From: Streptomyces albiflavescens
GTDB lineage: Bacteria > Actinomycetota > Actinomycetes > Streptomycetales > Streptomycetaceae
Assembly: GCF_014645835.1 (NCBI RefSeq)
Contig: NZ_BMMM01000009.1
Coordinates: forward strand, 177,943-241,942
DNA: 64,000 nucleotides
Direction of reading: 5' to 3'
The position numbers were made by a program, and so were the translations under genes. Positions 41,722 to 50,567 of this stretch are shown here, one piece after another (the stretch's first letter is position 1; each line of letters starts with the position of its first letter). Below the pieces are notes generated by a model. It was not told the origin of the DNA and made no database searches. It saw only the letters and a program-made list of their open reading frames with translations.

Positions 41722-44324
41722 CGAACGAGACGCACACCAAGGCGCGCACCCTGCCCGTGACCGACCTTTCCCTCGTGGTGCTGATCGGCGCGTCCGGCTC
41801 CGGCAAGTCCACCTTCGCCCGCAAGCACTTCAAGGCGACCGAGGTGATCTCGTCCGACTTCTGCCGCGGCCTGGTCGCCGACGACGAGAACGACCAGAGC
41901 GCCAGCGGCGACGCCTTCGACGTACTGCACTACATCGCGGGCAAGCGGCTCGCGGCGGGCCGCCGAACGGTCGTGGACGCCACCAACGTTCAGCAGGAGA
42001 GCCGCCGCCAGCTGATCGAACTCGCCAGGAAGTACGACGTGTTGCCCATCGCGATCGTGCTGGACGTGCCGGAGGAGGTGTGCGCCGAGCGCAACGCCGC
42101 CCGAACCGACCGCGCCGACATGCCGCGCCGCGTCATCCAGCGCCACATCCGCGAACTCCGCCGCTCTCTGCGCCACTTGGAGCGCGAGGGGTTCAGAAAG
42201 GTGCACGTCCTGCGTGGCGTGGAGGAGGTCGAGAGCGCCGAGGTCGGCACCGAGAAGCGGTTCAACGACCTGACCCACCTCACCGGCCCCTTCGACATCA
42301 TCGGCGACATCCACGGTTGCGCCTCGGAGCTGGAGGCCCTGCTCGGCAAGCTCGGCTACGTCGACGGGACGCACCCGGCAGGCCGTACCGCCGTCTTCGT
42401 CGGCGACCTCGTCGACCGCGGCCCGGACAGCCCGGGCGTACTGCGCCGGGTGATGTCCATGGTCGGCTCGGGCAGCGCCCTGTGCGTGCCCGGCAACCAC
42501 GAGAATAAGTACGGGCGTTACCTCAAGGGCCGCAAGGTCCAGCACACGCACGGCCTCGCCGAGACGATCGAGCAGATGGAGGGGGAGAGCGAGGAGTTCC
42601 GGCAGCAGGTGCGGGAGTTCCTCGACGGACTCGTCAGTCACTACGTGCTCGACGGGGGCAAGCTCGTCGTCTGCCACGCCGGTCTGCCCGAGAAGTACCA
42701 CGGGCGGACCTCCGGCCGGGTGCGCTCGCACGCGCTGTACGGCGACACGACCGGTGAGACGGACGAGTTCGGGCTGCCGGTGCGCTATCCGTGGGCGGAG
42801 GAGTACCGCGGCCGCGCGGCCGTCGTCTACGGTCACACCCCGGTGCCGACGGCCACCTGGCTGAACAACACCATCTGTCTGGACACGGGTGCCGTCTTCG
42901 GCGGAAAGCTCACCGCACTGCGCTGGCCGGAGCGCGAGCTCGTCGACGTACCGGCCGAGCAGGTCTGGTACGAGCCCACCAGGCCGCTCGCCTCCGAGGC
43001 GCCGGGCGGCCACGAGGGCCGTCCGCTCGACCTCGCGGACGTGCACGGCCGGCGGGTCGTCGAGACACGGCACGCCGGACGCGTGTCGATCCGCGAGGAG
43101 AACGCGGCGGCGGCCCTGGAGGTCATGAGCCGCTTCGCCGTGGACCCGAGGCTGCTGCCGTACCTGCCGCCGACCATGGCACCGACCGCGACCTCGCACA
43201 TCGAGGCCCGCGGCGGAGCCGCTGATGAACACTTCCTGGAGCATCCGGCCGAGGCCTTCGCGCAGTACCAGGAGGACGGGGTCGCCCGGGTCGTGTGCGA
43301 GGAGAAGCACATGGGCTCGCGGGCGGTGGCACTGGTCTGCCGGGACGCGGGGGTGGCACGCGAGCGCTTCGGCGTTGGGGGCACCTCCCGCTCGAGCGCA
43401 GCCGAGAGTGGGGGAGGTCCCACCGGTTCGCTCTACACCCGCACCGGCCGTCCCTTCTTCGACGACGCCGCCGTCACGGAGGAGATCCTCGGCCGGGTGC
43501 GGGCCGCCGCGACCGAGGCGGGGCTGTGGAAGGAGCTCGAGACCGACTGGCTGCTGCTCGACGCCGAGTTGCTGCCCTGGTCGCTGAAGGCGTCCGGGCT
43601 GCTGCGCAGTCAGTACGCGGCGGTCGGCGCCGCGTCCAAAGCCGCGTTCCCGGGAGCGCTGGCCGCGCTCGAAGGGGCCGCGGAGCGCGGGGTCGAGGTA
43701 CGGGACCTGCTGGCGCGCCAGCGTGGACGCGCCGCGGACGCCGAGGCGTTCACGGACGCCTACCGGCGCTACTGCTGGACCACGGAGGGCCTGGACGGTG
43801 TCCGGCTGGCACCCTTCCAGATCCTCGCCGTCCAGGGCCGGAGCCTCGCCGGCCTGCCGCACGACGAGCAGCTCGCGCTGATCGACCGGCTCGTGGAGCA
43901 CGACGGGAGCGGGCTGCTGCAGACCACCCGGCGGCTCTTCGTCGACACCGGTGACCCGGAGTCGGTGCGGGCCGGCGTCGACTGGTGGCTGGAGATGACG
44001 GGCCGCGGGGGCGAGGGCATGGTCGTCAAGCCGGTCGGCGCGGTGGTGCGCGGCGCGCAGGGGCGTCTCGTGCAGCCCGGCATCAAGTGCCGGGGGCGTG
44101 AGTACCTGCGGATCATCTACGGTCCGGAGTACACGCGTCCCGAGAACCTCGCGCGGCTGCGTGGGCGGTTCCTGAACCACAAGCGGTCGCTCGCGATACG
44201 GGAGTACGCCCTGGGGCTCGAAGCCCTCGACCGGCTCGCGGAGGGTGAGCCGCTGTGGCGGGTGCACGAGGCCGTGTTCGGGGTGCTGGCGCTGGAGTCG
44301 GAGCCGGTGGATCCGAGGCTGTGA
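41718..44324 (+). CDS. pnkp: Bacterial polynucleotide kinase-phosphatase-ligase Pnkp
   Basis: An 868-residue three-domain RNA-repair enzyme. The kinase P-loop GASGSGKST lies at 24-32. The metallophosphatase has FDIIGDIHGC (about 192), GDLVDRGPDS and PGNHENKYG. The ligase has the nucleotidyl-acceptor lysine in EEKHMGSRA (about 531). The protein heals 5'-OH and 2',3'-cyclic ends and, with Hen1, seals them. Around residues 553-572 a REP-like DNA palindrome (43374-43421) is inserted in frame, adding a Gly/Ser-rich loop between the ligase lysine motif and the next strand. The insertion should be tolerated, since it falls in a loop. The gene overlaps hen1 by four bases. Confidence 0.95.
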   Translation: MTNETHTKARTLPVTDLSLVVLIGASGSGKSTFARKHFKATEVISSDFCRGLVADDENDQSASGDAFDVLHYIAGKRLAAGRRTVVDATNVQQESRRQLIELARKYDVLPIAIVLDVPEEVCAERNAARTDRADMPRRVIQRHIRELRRSLRHLEREGFRKVHVLRGVEEVESAEVGTEKRFNDLTHLTGPFDIIGDIHGCASELEALLGKLGYVDGTHPAGRTAVFVGDLVDRGPDSPGVLRRVMSMVGSGSALCVPGNHENKYGRYLKGRKVQHTHGLAETIEQMEGESEEFRQQVREFLDGLVSHYVLDGGKLVVCHAGLPEKYHGRTSGRVRSHALYGDTTGETDEFGLPVRYPWAEEYRGRAAVVYGHTPVPTATWLNNTICLDTGAVFGGKLTALRWPERELVDVPAEQVWYEPTRPLASEAPGGHEGRPLDLADVHGRRVVETRHAGRVSIREENAAAALEVMSRFAVDPRLLPYLPPTMAPTATSHIEARGGAADEHFLEHPAEAFAQYQEDGVARVVCEEKHMGSRAVALVCRDAGVARERFGVGGTSRSSAAESGGGPTGSLYTRTGRPFFDDAAVTEEILGRVRAAATEAGLWKELETDWLLLDAELLPWSLKASGLLRSQYAAVGAASKAAFPGALAALEGAAERGVEVRDLLARQRGRAADAEAFTDAYRRYCWTTEGLDGVRLAPFQILAVQGRSLAGLPHDEQLALIDRLVEHDGSGLLQTTRRLFVDTGDPESVRAGVDWWLEMTGRGGEGMVVKPVGAVVRGAQGRLVQPGIKCRGREYLRIIYGPEYTRPENLARLRGRFLNHKRSLAIREYALGLEALDRLAEGEPLWRVHEAVFGVLALESEPVDPRL
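43374..43421. repeat. REP-like palindrome inside the pnkp coding region
   Basis: GGGGGCACCTCCC, a CTCGAGCG/CCGAGAG core and GGGGGAGGTCCC form the hairpin seen in many Streptomyces intergenic regions. Here it is read through in frame as a Gly-Thr-Ser-Arg-Ser-Ser-Ala-Ala-Glu loop. Confidence 0.8.
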
Positions 44325-44368
44325 GGGTTTCGTCCCCGCCGCCCGCAACCGCGACGGGTAGGGACGGA

Positions 44369-44383
44369 GGGGGCGCAACCCCC
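44369..44383. terminator. Hairpin between convergent pnkp and NAD-kinase-like genes
   Basis: GGGGG-CGCAA-CCCCC, in the 62-bp gap between the two stops; could serve both strands. Short stem, so moderate support. Confidence 0.5.
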
Positions 44384-44386
44384 ACG

Positions 44387-45280
44387 TCACTCCACCAACC
44401 GCAGCCGCACCCCCGCAATCCCCACCCGCACCGTCTGCCCCCACACCAGCTCCACCGCGTCCCCCTCCATCCCGTCGCCGAACACGATGAGCCGGTCCGA
44501 TTCGACGGTGAGGGACAGCCGGGCGGAGGAGGTGAGTTCGCCGGCCACGAGGGATGTTCCGGTGGCCGGGGACGGCCAGGCCTCGCGGACGAACCAGAGG
44601 AGGCGTTCGTCCGTGGGGCCGGGCAGCGGCAGTTCGCCGCCCCGCTCCTGCCACACGGAGCGGAGCCAGCCGCTGGCCCCCGTCCCGGTGCCGACCAGGA
44701 CCCCGGAGGAGGCCTGGGGCTCGACGGCACCCCCGTACTCGTCGAGCCCCAGCCGATAGCGGGCCGTCTGATGGCCCGCGGCTCCCAGGTAGATCTCGTT
44801 GAGCGCGACCAGCCGTTGCGTGTCGTCCGCGACCGCCTCGACCATGGTCAGCTCGTCGACCCGGCCGCCGTGCGCCGAGGCGAGCAGCGCGCCCGCGTCC
44901 TTGGGGCGGTGCCGCACCAGCACCCCCGGGTTGCGCCCGGGATCGGTGTCGATGCCCACCACCGGCTGCCCGGTCACGTACTTGGCCACGTTCGCGACCA
45001 GCCCGTCCTGCCCGACCACGACCACGATGTCCTCCGGCGCGAACAGGAAACGGTCCAGGTCCGCGCGCTCCACCCGGGCCTGACGCCAGGTCAGCGGAAC
45101 CGCCGACACCACCTCGGCCAGTGCCTCCCGCGCCCGCCGGTGCCGCTCGGCCACCTCCCCGATGTCCCGCCCCCGGGAGGAGAGGAAGAACGCCGCCTGC
45201 CCGTGTGTGCCGTGCCGGGCCACCAACTCCTCGTACTCCGTGGTGCGATGGACGAGGACGACCCGCGGCGCGAGACTCAC
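44387..45280 (-). CDS. Diverged NAD-kinase-like protein
   Basis: A 297-residue protein from GTG 45280. It resembles NAD+ kinases: the phosphate-binding loop appears as DIVVVVGQDGLVANVAKYV (GQDG instead of GGDG), then VVGIDTDPGRNPGVLVRH, LVALNEIYLGAAGHQTARY (the N-E motif) and a GVLVGTGTGASGWLRSV loop in place of TPTGSTAY. These changes suggest altered substrate use, so NADP formation is not assured. Its start codon overlaps the stop of the SPFH gene (GTGA at 45277-45280), so the two act together. Many Streptomyces annotations call it sugar kinase or NAD kinase. Confidence 0.8.
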   Translation of the reverse strand: MSLAPRVVLVHRTTEYEELVARHGTHGQAAFFLSSRGRDIGEVAERHRRAREALAEVVSAVPLTWRQARVERADLDRFLFAPEDIVVVVGQDGLVANVAKYVTGQPVVGIDTDPGRNPGVLVRHRPKDAGALLASAHGGRVDELTMVEAVADDTQRLVALNEIYLGAAGHQTARYRLGLDEYGGAVEPQASSGVLVGTGTGASGWLRSVWQERGGELPLPGPTDERLLWFVREAWPSPATGTSLVAGELTSSARLSLTVESDRLIVFGDGMEGDAVELVWGQTVRVGIAGVRLRLVE

Positions 45281-46356
45281 GCCGGTTCCCCGGAGGCCCC
45301 GTTGCCCAGCTTGGCGAGCAGTCCTGTCAGGACGTCCGGCGACACCGTGACGCTCTCGATCCGCGGCAGGTTCTCCGCGAGCCGCGTGCCCGTCAGGGCG
45401 TGCAGTGTGGCGACGTCCACGTCCCCGTGAACCCGCAGCCAGGCGGCCTGCGCCTCGGCCCGCGCCGCGCCGACCTCGCGCGCGGCCTGCGCCTCGGCCC
45501 CGGCCAGCCGCACCTTGCGGGTGGCCTCCGCCTCGGCGAGGCGCAGCGACCGGGTGGCCTCCGCCTCCGCGAGGCGGACCGTGCGCGCGGCCTCCGCCCC
45601 GGCGCGCACCGCGTCCGCCGCCGCGTGCTCCTCGGCCTCGCGCCGCGCGTTCGTGCCGCGCTGGTCGACCAACTGCTCCTCGCGCCGGGCGAGTTCGATC
45701 TGGCTGGCGAGTTCGTTCTCGGCGATGGCGCGCTCCCGCTCGACGGCGACGGCACGGCGTTCGTACGTCGCCTTGTCCGCGTCCTGCTGGATCTGCTCGC
45801 GGGCCGGCGTGCGCAGTGCCCGCTCCACCTCGGGCTCCGGGCGCAGCGCGACGACCCGTACGGCCACCACCTCGATCCCCGTCGCGGGCAGCCGGGGCTC
45901 GGCGGCGAGCCCGCCCGCGACCCGTTCCCGTACCGCCGCGACGCCGTCGACCAGGGCGGCCGCCAGCGACGTACGGGCGAGGACGTCCAGCGCGTGCTGC
46001 TGGGCCGTCTCGGTGAGCAGGGTCGAGAGCTGCTCCAGGGGAGCGCCGCGCCAGGCGCCCGTGTCGGGGTCGATGGAGAAGTCCAGGCGCGCGGCCGCGA
46101 TCGCCGGATCGCTGATGCGGTAGGTGACCGTCGCCTGTACCGCGACGTCCTGGAAGTCGGACGTACGGGCGTGAAAGGTCATCGCCAACTCGCGGTCGTC
46201 GACCGGGACTTCGGAGAGCGCGGCGGTCAGGGAGCGGTACCAGAAGCTCAGTCCGGGGCCGTCGTGCACCAGGCTGCCGGAGCGGTGGTGCCGGACGTGG
46301 GCGGTCGGCGCCCCGCGCAGATGGCGCCAGCCGAGACGCCGGGTGATGTCGGCCAT
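45277..46356 (-). CDS. SPFH/band-7 (flotillin-like) protein
   Basis: A 359-residue SPFH-domain protein. The band-7 domain is at about 15-200 (VDDRELAMTFHARTSDFQDV, ATVTYRISDPAIAAARLDFS). A long charged coiled coil follows (about 200-310) with repeated Arg-Leu-Ala-Glu-Ala-Glu-Ala-Thr units (VRLAEAEATRSLRLAEAEAT). No transmembrane helix is found, so membrane contact would be peripheral. ATG 46356 follows AAGGGGG; an in-frame GTG at 46413 would add 19 polar residues. It is the first gene of a coupled pair with the NAD-kinase-like protein. Confidence 0.88.
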   Translation of the reverse strand: MADITRRLGWRHLRGAPTAHVRHHRSGSLVHDGPGLSFWYRSLTAALSEVPVDDRELAMTFHARTSDFQDVAVQATVTYRISDPAIAAARLDFSIDPDTGAWRGAPLEQLSTLLTETAQQHALDVLARTSLAAALVDGVAAVRERVAGGLAAEPRLPATGIEVVAVRVVALRPEPEVERALRTPAREQIQQDADKATYERRAVAVERERAIAENELASQIELARREEQLVDQRGTNARREAEEHAAADAVRAGAEAARTVRLAEAEATRSLRLAEAEATRKVRLAGAEAQAAREVGAARAEAQAAWLRVHGDVDVATLHALTGTRLAENLPRIESVTVSPDVLTGLLAKLGNGASGEPA

Positions 46357-46520
46357 GAGTACCCCCTTGTCGCCGGGCGATCCCGGCGACCCCTCGTTCG
46401 TCTTTGTCGTCACTAAGACGATAATGGCGGGGCTCGCTTATCGTCAAGGGGACGAAATGAATGATGCGCAGGTCCCGCGATCGGCGGGTGAACAGGCGTC
46501 CGGATGGTCAGGATGGAGGC

Positions 46521-47744
46521 ATGGGATTCCACGTCGACTCCGAGGCCGGGCGGCTGCGCCGCGTCATCCTGCACCGGCCGGATCTTGAGCTCAAAAGGCT
46601 CACCCCCAGCAACAAGGACGCCCTGCTCTTCGACGACGTGCTGTGGGTGCGCCGGGCGCGCGCGGAGCACGACGGGTTCGCCGACGTACTGCGCGACCGC
46701 GGGGTCACCGTCCACCTCTTCGGTGACCTGCTCACCGAGGCCCTGGAGATCCCGGTGGCCAGATCGCTCGTCCTGGACCGGGTCTTCGACGAGAAGGAGT
46801 ACGGGCCGCTCGCCACCGACCACCTACGGGCCGCCTTCGAGACGCTGCCCGCCCCGGAGCTGGCATCCGTGCTCGTCGGCGGCATGACCAAGCGGGAGTT
46901 CCTGGACGCCCATCCGGAGCCGACCTCCGTGCGCTTCCATGTCATGGACCTCGACGACTTCCTGCTCAGGCCGCTGCCCAACCACCTGTTCACCCGGGAC
47001 ACCTCCGCCTGGATCTACGACGGGGTCTCCATCAACGCCATGCGCTGGCCGGCCCGGCAGCGCGAGACCGTGCACTTCGAGGCGATCTACCGGTACCACC
47101 CGCTCTTCCGTCACGAGACCTTCAATCTCTGGTCGGAGGGGCAGATCGACTACCCGTCCACCATCGAGGGCGGTGACGTGCTCGTCATCGGCAACGGTGC
47201 GGTCCTCATCGGCATGAGCGAGCGGACCACGCCCCAGGCCGTCGAGATGCTCGCGCACAAACTGTTCGCGGCGGGCTCGGCGCGCACCATCGTGGCACTC
47301 GACATGCCCAAGCGGCGGGCCCTCATGCACCTCGACACCGTGATGACGATGGTCGACGGCGACATCTTCACCCAGTACGCCGGGCTCGGCATGCTCCGCT
47401 CGTACACCATCGAGCCGGGCGCGGAGGAGAAGGAGTTGAAGGTCACCGACCACCCCCCGGAGCACATGCACCGTGCTATCGCCGCGGCGCTCGGCCTGAA
47501 CGAGATTCGTGTCCTCACCGCCACCCAGGACGTGCACGCGGCCGAGCGGGAGCAGTGGGACGACGGGTGCAATGTGCTCGCCGTCGAACCGGGTGTCGTG
47601 GTCGCCTACGAGCGGAACTCCACCACCAACACGCATCTGCGCAAGCAGGGCATCGAGGTCATCGAGATTCCGGGCAGCGAGCTGGGGCGGGGGAGGGGCG
47701 GGCCGCGCTGTATGAGCTGTCCGGTCGAACGCGAGGCGGTGTAG
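46521..47744 (+). CDS. arcA: Arginine deiminase
   Basis: A 407-residue guanidino-modifying enzyme that turns arginine into citrulline and ammonia. The signature motifs are in place: LFTRDTSAWIYDG, PSTIEGGDVLVIG, MHLDTVMTMVDGD with the catalytic His/Asp, and the C-terminal nucleophile C400 in GPRCMSCP. ATG 46521 is preferred because MGFHVDSEAGRLRRVILHRP is the family N-terminus. The ornithine carbamoyltransferase gene lies 72 bp downstream and a permease follows, giving a partial arginine deiminase pathway; no carbamate kinase gene is in the window. Confidence 0.96.
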   Translation: MGFHVDSEAGRLRRVILHRPDLELKRLTPSNKDALLFDDVLWVRRARAEHDGFADVLRDRGVTVHLFGDLLTEALEIPVARSLVLDRVFDEKEYGPLATDHLRAAFETLPAPELASVLVGGMTKREFLDAHPEPTSVRFHVMDLDDFLLRPLPNHLFTRDTSAWIYDGVSINAMRWPARQRETVHFEAIYRYHPLFRHETFNLWSEGQIDYPSTIEGGDVLVIGNGAVLIGMSERTTPQAVEMLAHKLFAAGSARTIVALDMPKRRALMHLDTVMTMVDGDIFTQYAGLGMLRSYTIEPGAEEKELKVTDHPPEHMHRAIAAALGLNEIRVLTATQDVHAAEREQWDDGCNVLAVEPGVVVAYERNSTTNTHLRKQGIEVIEIPGSELGRGRGGPRCMSCPVEREAV

Positions 47745-47750
47745 TCCCCG

Positions 47751-47779
47751 TATAGAAATTCTGGGCATCGTATAGAATT
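47751..47779. promoter_or_regulatory. Repeated TATAGAA / AATTCT...AGAATT element before argF/arcB
   Basis: TATAGAA occurs at 47751-47757 and 47771-47777, and AATTCT (47757-47762) is inverted as AGAATT (47774-47779). The AT-rich symmetry in a GC-rich genome, directly before an arginine-pathway gene, suggests an ArgR/AhrC or ArcR operator. The regulator is not in this window. Confidence 0.5.
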
Positions 47780-47816
47780 CCAATGCCCCCGTCTTCGTAA
47801 CCTTGGAGCGCCCCCC

Positions 47817-48824
47817 ATGGCGACAGTCCCGACCGCCCTCGCCGGCCGCCACTTCCTCAAGGAGCTGGACTTCACGGAAGAGGAGTTCCGCGGTCTGATC
47901 GAGCTGGCCGCCGAGCTCAAGGCGGCCAAGAAGGCCGGGACCGAGACCCCGTACCTGCGGGGCAGGAACATCGCGCTGATCTTCGAGAAGACCTCCACGC
48001 GTACGCGCTGCGCGTTCGAGGTCGCGGCGGCGGACCAGGGCGCCTCGACGACGTATCTGGACCCGTCCGGCTCGCAGATAGGCCACAAGGAGTCCGTGAA
48101 GGACACCGCGCGCGTCCTCGGCCGGATGTTCGACGCCATCGAGTACCGGGGCGACAGCCAGGCCTCCGTCGAGGAGCTGGCCGCGTACGCCGGTGTGCCC
48201 GTCTACAACGGTCTGACCGACGACTGGCACCCGACCCAGATGCTCGCCGACGTGCTCACGATGACCGAGCACTGCGACAAGCCGCTCGGTGAGATCGCCT
48301 TCGCCTACCTCGGCGACGCCCGCTTCAACATGGGCAACTCGTATCTGATCACCGGCGCGCTGCTCGGTATGGACGTCCGTATCGTCGCCCCGCAGGCCTA
48401 CTGGCCCACCGACGAGATCGTCGCCCGAGCCCGCAAGCTCGCCGAGAGCAACGGCGGGCGGGTCACCCTCACCGAGGACATCACCGAGGGCGTCCAGGGC
48501 GCCGACTTCGTCGCGACCGATGTCTGGGTCTCCATGGGTGAGCCCAAGGAGGTGTGGGACGAGCGCATCGGTGCCCTCTCCCCGTACGCGGTGACGATGG
48601 ACGTGCTGCGCGCCACCGGCAACCTCGACGTGAAATTCCTGCACTGCCTCCCGGCCTTCCACGACCTGGGCACGAAGGTCGGCCGTGACATCCATGAGAC
48701 CCACGGTCGCGACTCCCTCGAGGTCACCGACGAGGTCTTCGAGTCGGCGCACTCGGTCGTCTTCGACGAGGCCGAGAACCGGCTGCACACCATCAAGGCG
48801 ATCCTGGTCGCCACGCTGGCCTGA
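47817..48824 (+). CDS. argF: Ornithine carbamoyltransferase (catabolic or anabolic)
   Basis: A 335-residue transcarbamylase. The carbamoyl-phosphate loop IFEKTSTRTRCAFEVAAADQ, the ornithine-side HPTQMLADVLTM and FLHCLPAFHDLGTKVG with the catalytic Cys are all intact. After arcA it probably works in arginine breakdown, giving carbamoyl phosphate and ornithine from citrulline. Streptomyces also have an anabolic copy elsewhere, so the gene could be called arcB. An AT-rich symmetrical element lies 38 bp upstream. Confidence 0.95.
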   Translation: MATVPTALAGRHFLKELDFTEEEFRGLIELAAELKAAKKAGTETPYLRGRNIALIFEKTSTRTRCAFEVAAADQGASTTYLDPSGSQIGHKESVKDTARVLGRMFDAIEYRGDSQASVEELAAYAGVPVYNGLTDDWHPTQMLADVLTMTEHCDKPLGEIAFAYLGDARFNMGNSYLITGALLGMDVRIVAPQAYWPTDEIVARARKLAESNGGRVTLTEDITEGVQGADFVATDVWVSMGEPKEVWDERIGALSPYAVTMDVLRATGNLDVKFLHCLPAFHDLGTKVGRDIHETHGRDSLEVTDEVFESAHSVVFDEAENRLHTIKAILVATLA

Positions 48825-48829
48825 CGGGC

Positions 48830-48953
48830 GTTTCCGGCGTGCCCTGTGGGTGCGGCCGGCGTTTCCGGCGTGCCCTGTGGGTCCGGCCGGCGTTTCCGGC
48901 GTGCCCTGCGGGTCCGCCCGGCGTTTCCGGCATGCCCTGCGGGTCCGACCGGC
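48830..48953. repeat. 31-bp tandem repeat, four units
   Basis: Units start GTTTCCGGCGTGCCCTGTGG at 48830, 48861, 48892 and 48923, with a few substitutions; a decayed fifth start is at 48954. The array begins six bases after the argF stop and fills most of the 291-bp gap to the permease gene. Confidence 0.9.
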
Positions 48954-49115
48954 GTCGCGTCGGGCCTGTCGGTCTGCCCCACACGGCAGGCCTTGCCGGT
49001 CCGGCCCATGTCCCAGCAGGCCTTATCCTGACCGGCGGTCCGGAACCACCCCTTCCGTGGCCGTCGCGCGATCTACCCCGTCGCACTCGCACCACCAGAA
49101 ACGAGCACCACCCGC

Positions 49116-50567
49116 ATGCCCGCTCCACGGATACCTCGTATCAAGTCCCCCGAGCTGCTCATCGCCGAATCCGGCACGGACCTCGAAGGCCATGGCCTCA
49201 AGCGCACCATGGGCCTCTTCCAGCTCGTCTGCTTCGGCGTCGGCGCGATCGTCGGCACCGGAATCTTCGTCGGGCTGTCCGACTCGGTCGCCCAGGCCGG
49301 ACCCGCCGTGGTCGTCTCCTTCATCCTCGCGGCGATCACCTGTGTCTTCACCGCGTTCGCGTTCGCGGAGCTCGGCGGCGCGATCCCGGTCTCGGGATCC
49401 TCGTACTCCTTCGCCTACGCCGGACTCGGCGAGAGCACGGCCTTCCTGGTCGGCTGGTGTCTGCTCCTGGAGTACGGCGTCTCCGTGTCGGCCGTCGCCG
49501 TCGGCTGGAGCCAGTACGTGAACGAGCTGCTCGACAGCCTCACCGGCCGGCAGCTCCCCGCCGCGCTCTCCTCGGGACCGACCGACGGCGGAGTCATCAA
49601 CGTTCCCGCGGTCATCGTGATCGCCCTGGCCTCGGTCCTGCTCATGCGCGGCGTGCGGGAGAGCGCCCGGGCGACCGCCGCCATGGCCGTGCTCAAGCTG
49701 GCGATCCTGGTGCTCTTCTGTGCGATCGGGTTCAGCGCCTTCAAGGACGGCAACCTCACGCCGTTCTCGCCGGCCGGACTCGGCGGCATCGGCGCGGGCA
49801 CCACGGCCGCGTTCTTCTCGTACATCGGCTTCGACGCGATCACCACGGCCGGCGAGGAGGCCAAGAACCCGCGTCGCAACATCCCGATCGCCATCATGAT
49901 CTGCATCGGCCTGGTCACGTTGCTGTACTGCGCCGTGGCGCTGGCCGCGATCGGCGCGATCGGCGGGGACAAGGTCGGCGGTCAGCCGGCCGCGCTGTCG
50001 TACGTCGTCAACGAGGTGACGGGCTCCACCGTCGGCGGCGGGGTCATCGCCTTCGGCGCGGTCGTCGCCATCGCCTCGGTCGTGCTCGCGGTGATGTACG
50101 GCCAGACCCGCATCCTCATGTCGATGTCGCGCGACGGACTCATCCCGCGTGTCTTCGAGAAGATCTCGCCGAAGACCTCGACGCCGGTGGCGGGCACCTT
50201 GATCGTCGCGGTCGTCTTCGCCGTCCCTGCGGCCTTCGCCTCGCTCGACGCCGCGGTCAACCTGTGCACCATCGGCACGCTCGCCACCATGGCCGCGGTC
50301 AATGTCGCGGTGATCGCGCTGCGCCGCCGGGAGCCGGGCCTCGCCCGCACCTTCCGGGTGCCGCTCTACCCCGTCGTACCGCTGCTCGGTGTGGGCTTCT
50401 GCCTGTACCTGATGTACGAGACGGGCTGGACGACCTGGGTGCAGTTCGCCCTGTTCCTGGTGGCCGGATTCCTGGTGTACGTCCTCTACGGGCGCCGCCA
50501 TTCCCGGCTGGCCGCGCGGGCGGAGGCTACAGCGGCCGTCGCTGAGCGGGAATCACAGGCAGTCTGA
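49116..50567 (+). CDS. APC-superfamily amino acid permease (CAT-like)
   Basis: A 483-residue permease with about twelve helices. The first helix carries the APC substrate-backbone motif GVGAIVGTGIFVGLSDSVAQ, and helix 3 carries ELGGAIPVSGSSYSFAYAGL. FFSYIGFDAITTAGEEAKNP is the consensus of the cationic amino acid transporter group. Its place after arcA and argF suggests arginine or ornithine movement. The last 41 bp overlap the convergent HATPase gene. Confidence 0.92.
   Translation: MPAPRIPRIKSPELLIAESGTDLEGHGLKRTMGLFQLVCFGVGAIVGTGIFVGLSDSVAQAGPAVVVSFILAAITCVFTAFAFAELGGAIPVSGSSYSFAYAGLGESTAFLVGWCLLLEYGVSVSAVAVGWSQYVNELLDSLTGRQLPAALSSGPTDGGVINVPAVIVIALASVLLMRGVRESARATAAMAVLKLAILVLFCAIGFSAFKDGNLTPFSPAGLGGIGAGTTAAFFSYIGFDAITTAGEEAKNPRRNIPIAIMICIGLVTLLYCAVALAAIGAIGGDKVGGQPAALSYVVNEVTGSTVGGGVIAFGAVVAIASVVLAVMYGQTRILMSMSRDGLIPRVFEKISPKTSTPVAGTLIVAVVFAVPAAFASLDAAVNLCTIGTLATMAAVNVAVIALRRREPGLARTFRVPLYPVVPLLGVGFCLYLMYETGWTTWVQFALFLVAGFLVYVLYGRRHSRLAARAEATAAVAERESQAV

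Noticed and set aside
41346..44654. 1102-residue minus-strand frame opposite pnkp
   Set aside because: It is the complement of a strongly supported three-domain enzyme and has no family features.
44387..46447. A single 686-residue minus-strand frame
   Set aside because: Only its last ~297 codons look like protein. The first part is antisense-frame shadow of the SPFH gene, which explains that stretch better.
48839..50545. 568-residue plus-strand frame through the 31-bp repeats and the permease gene
   Set aside because: Starts in tandem repeats and continues in a wrong frame of a clear twelve-helix permease.
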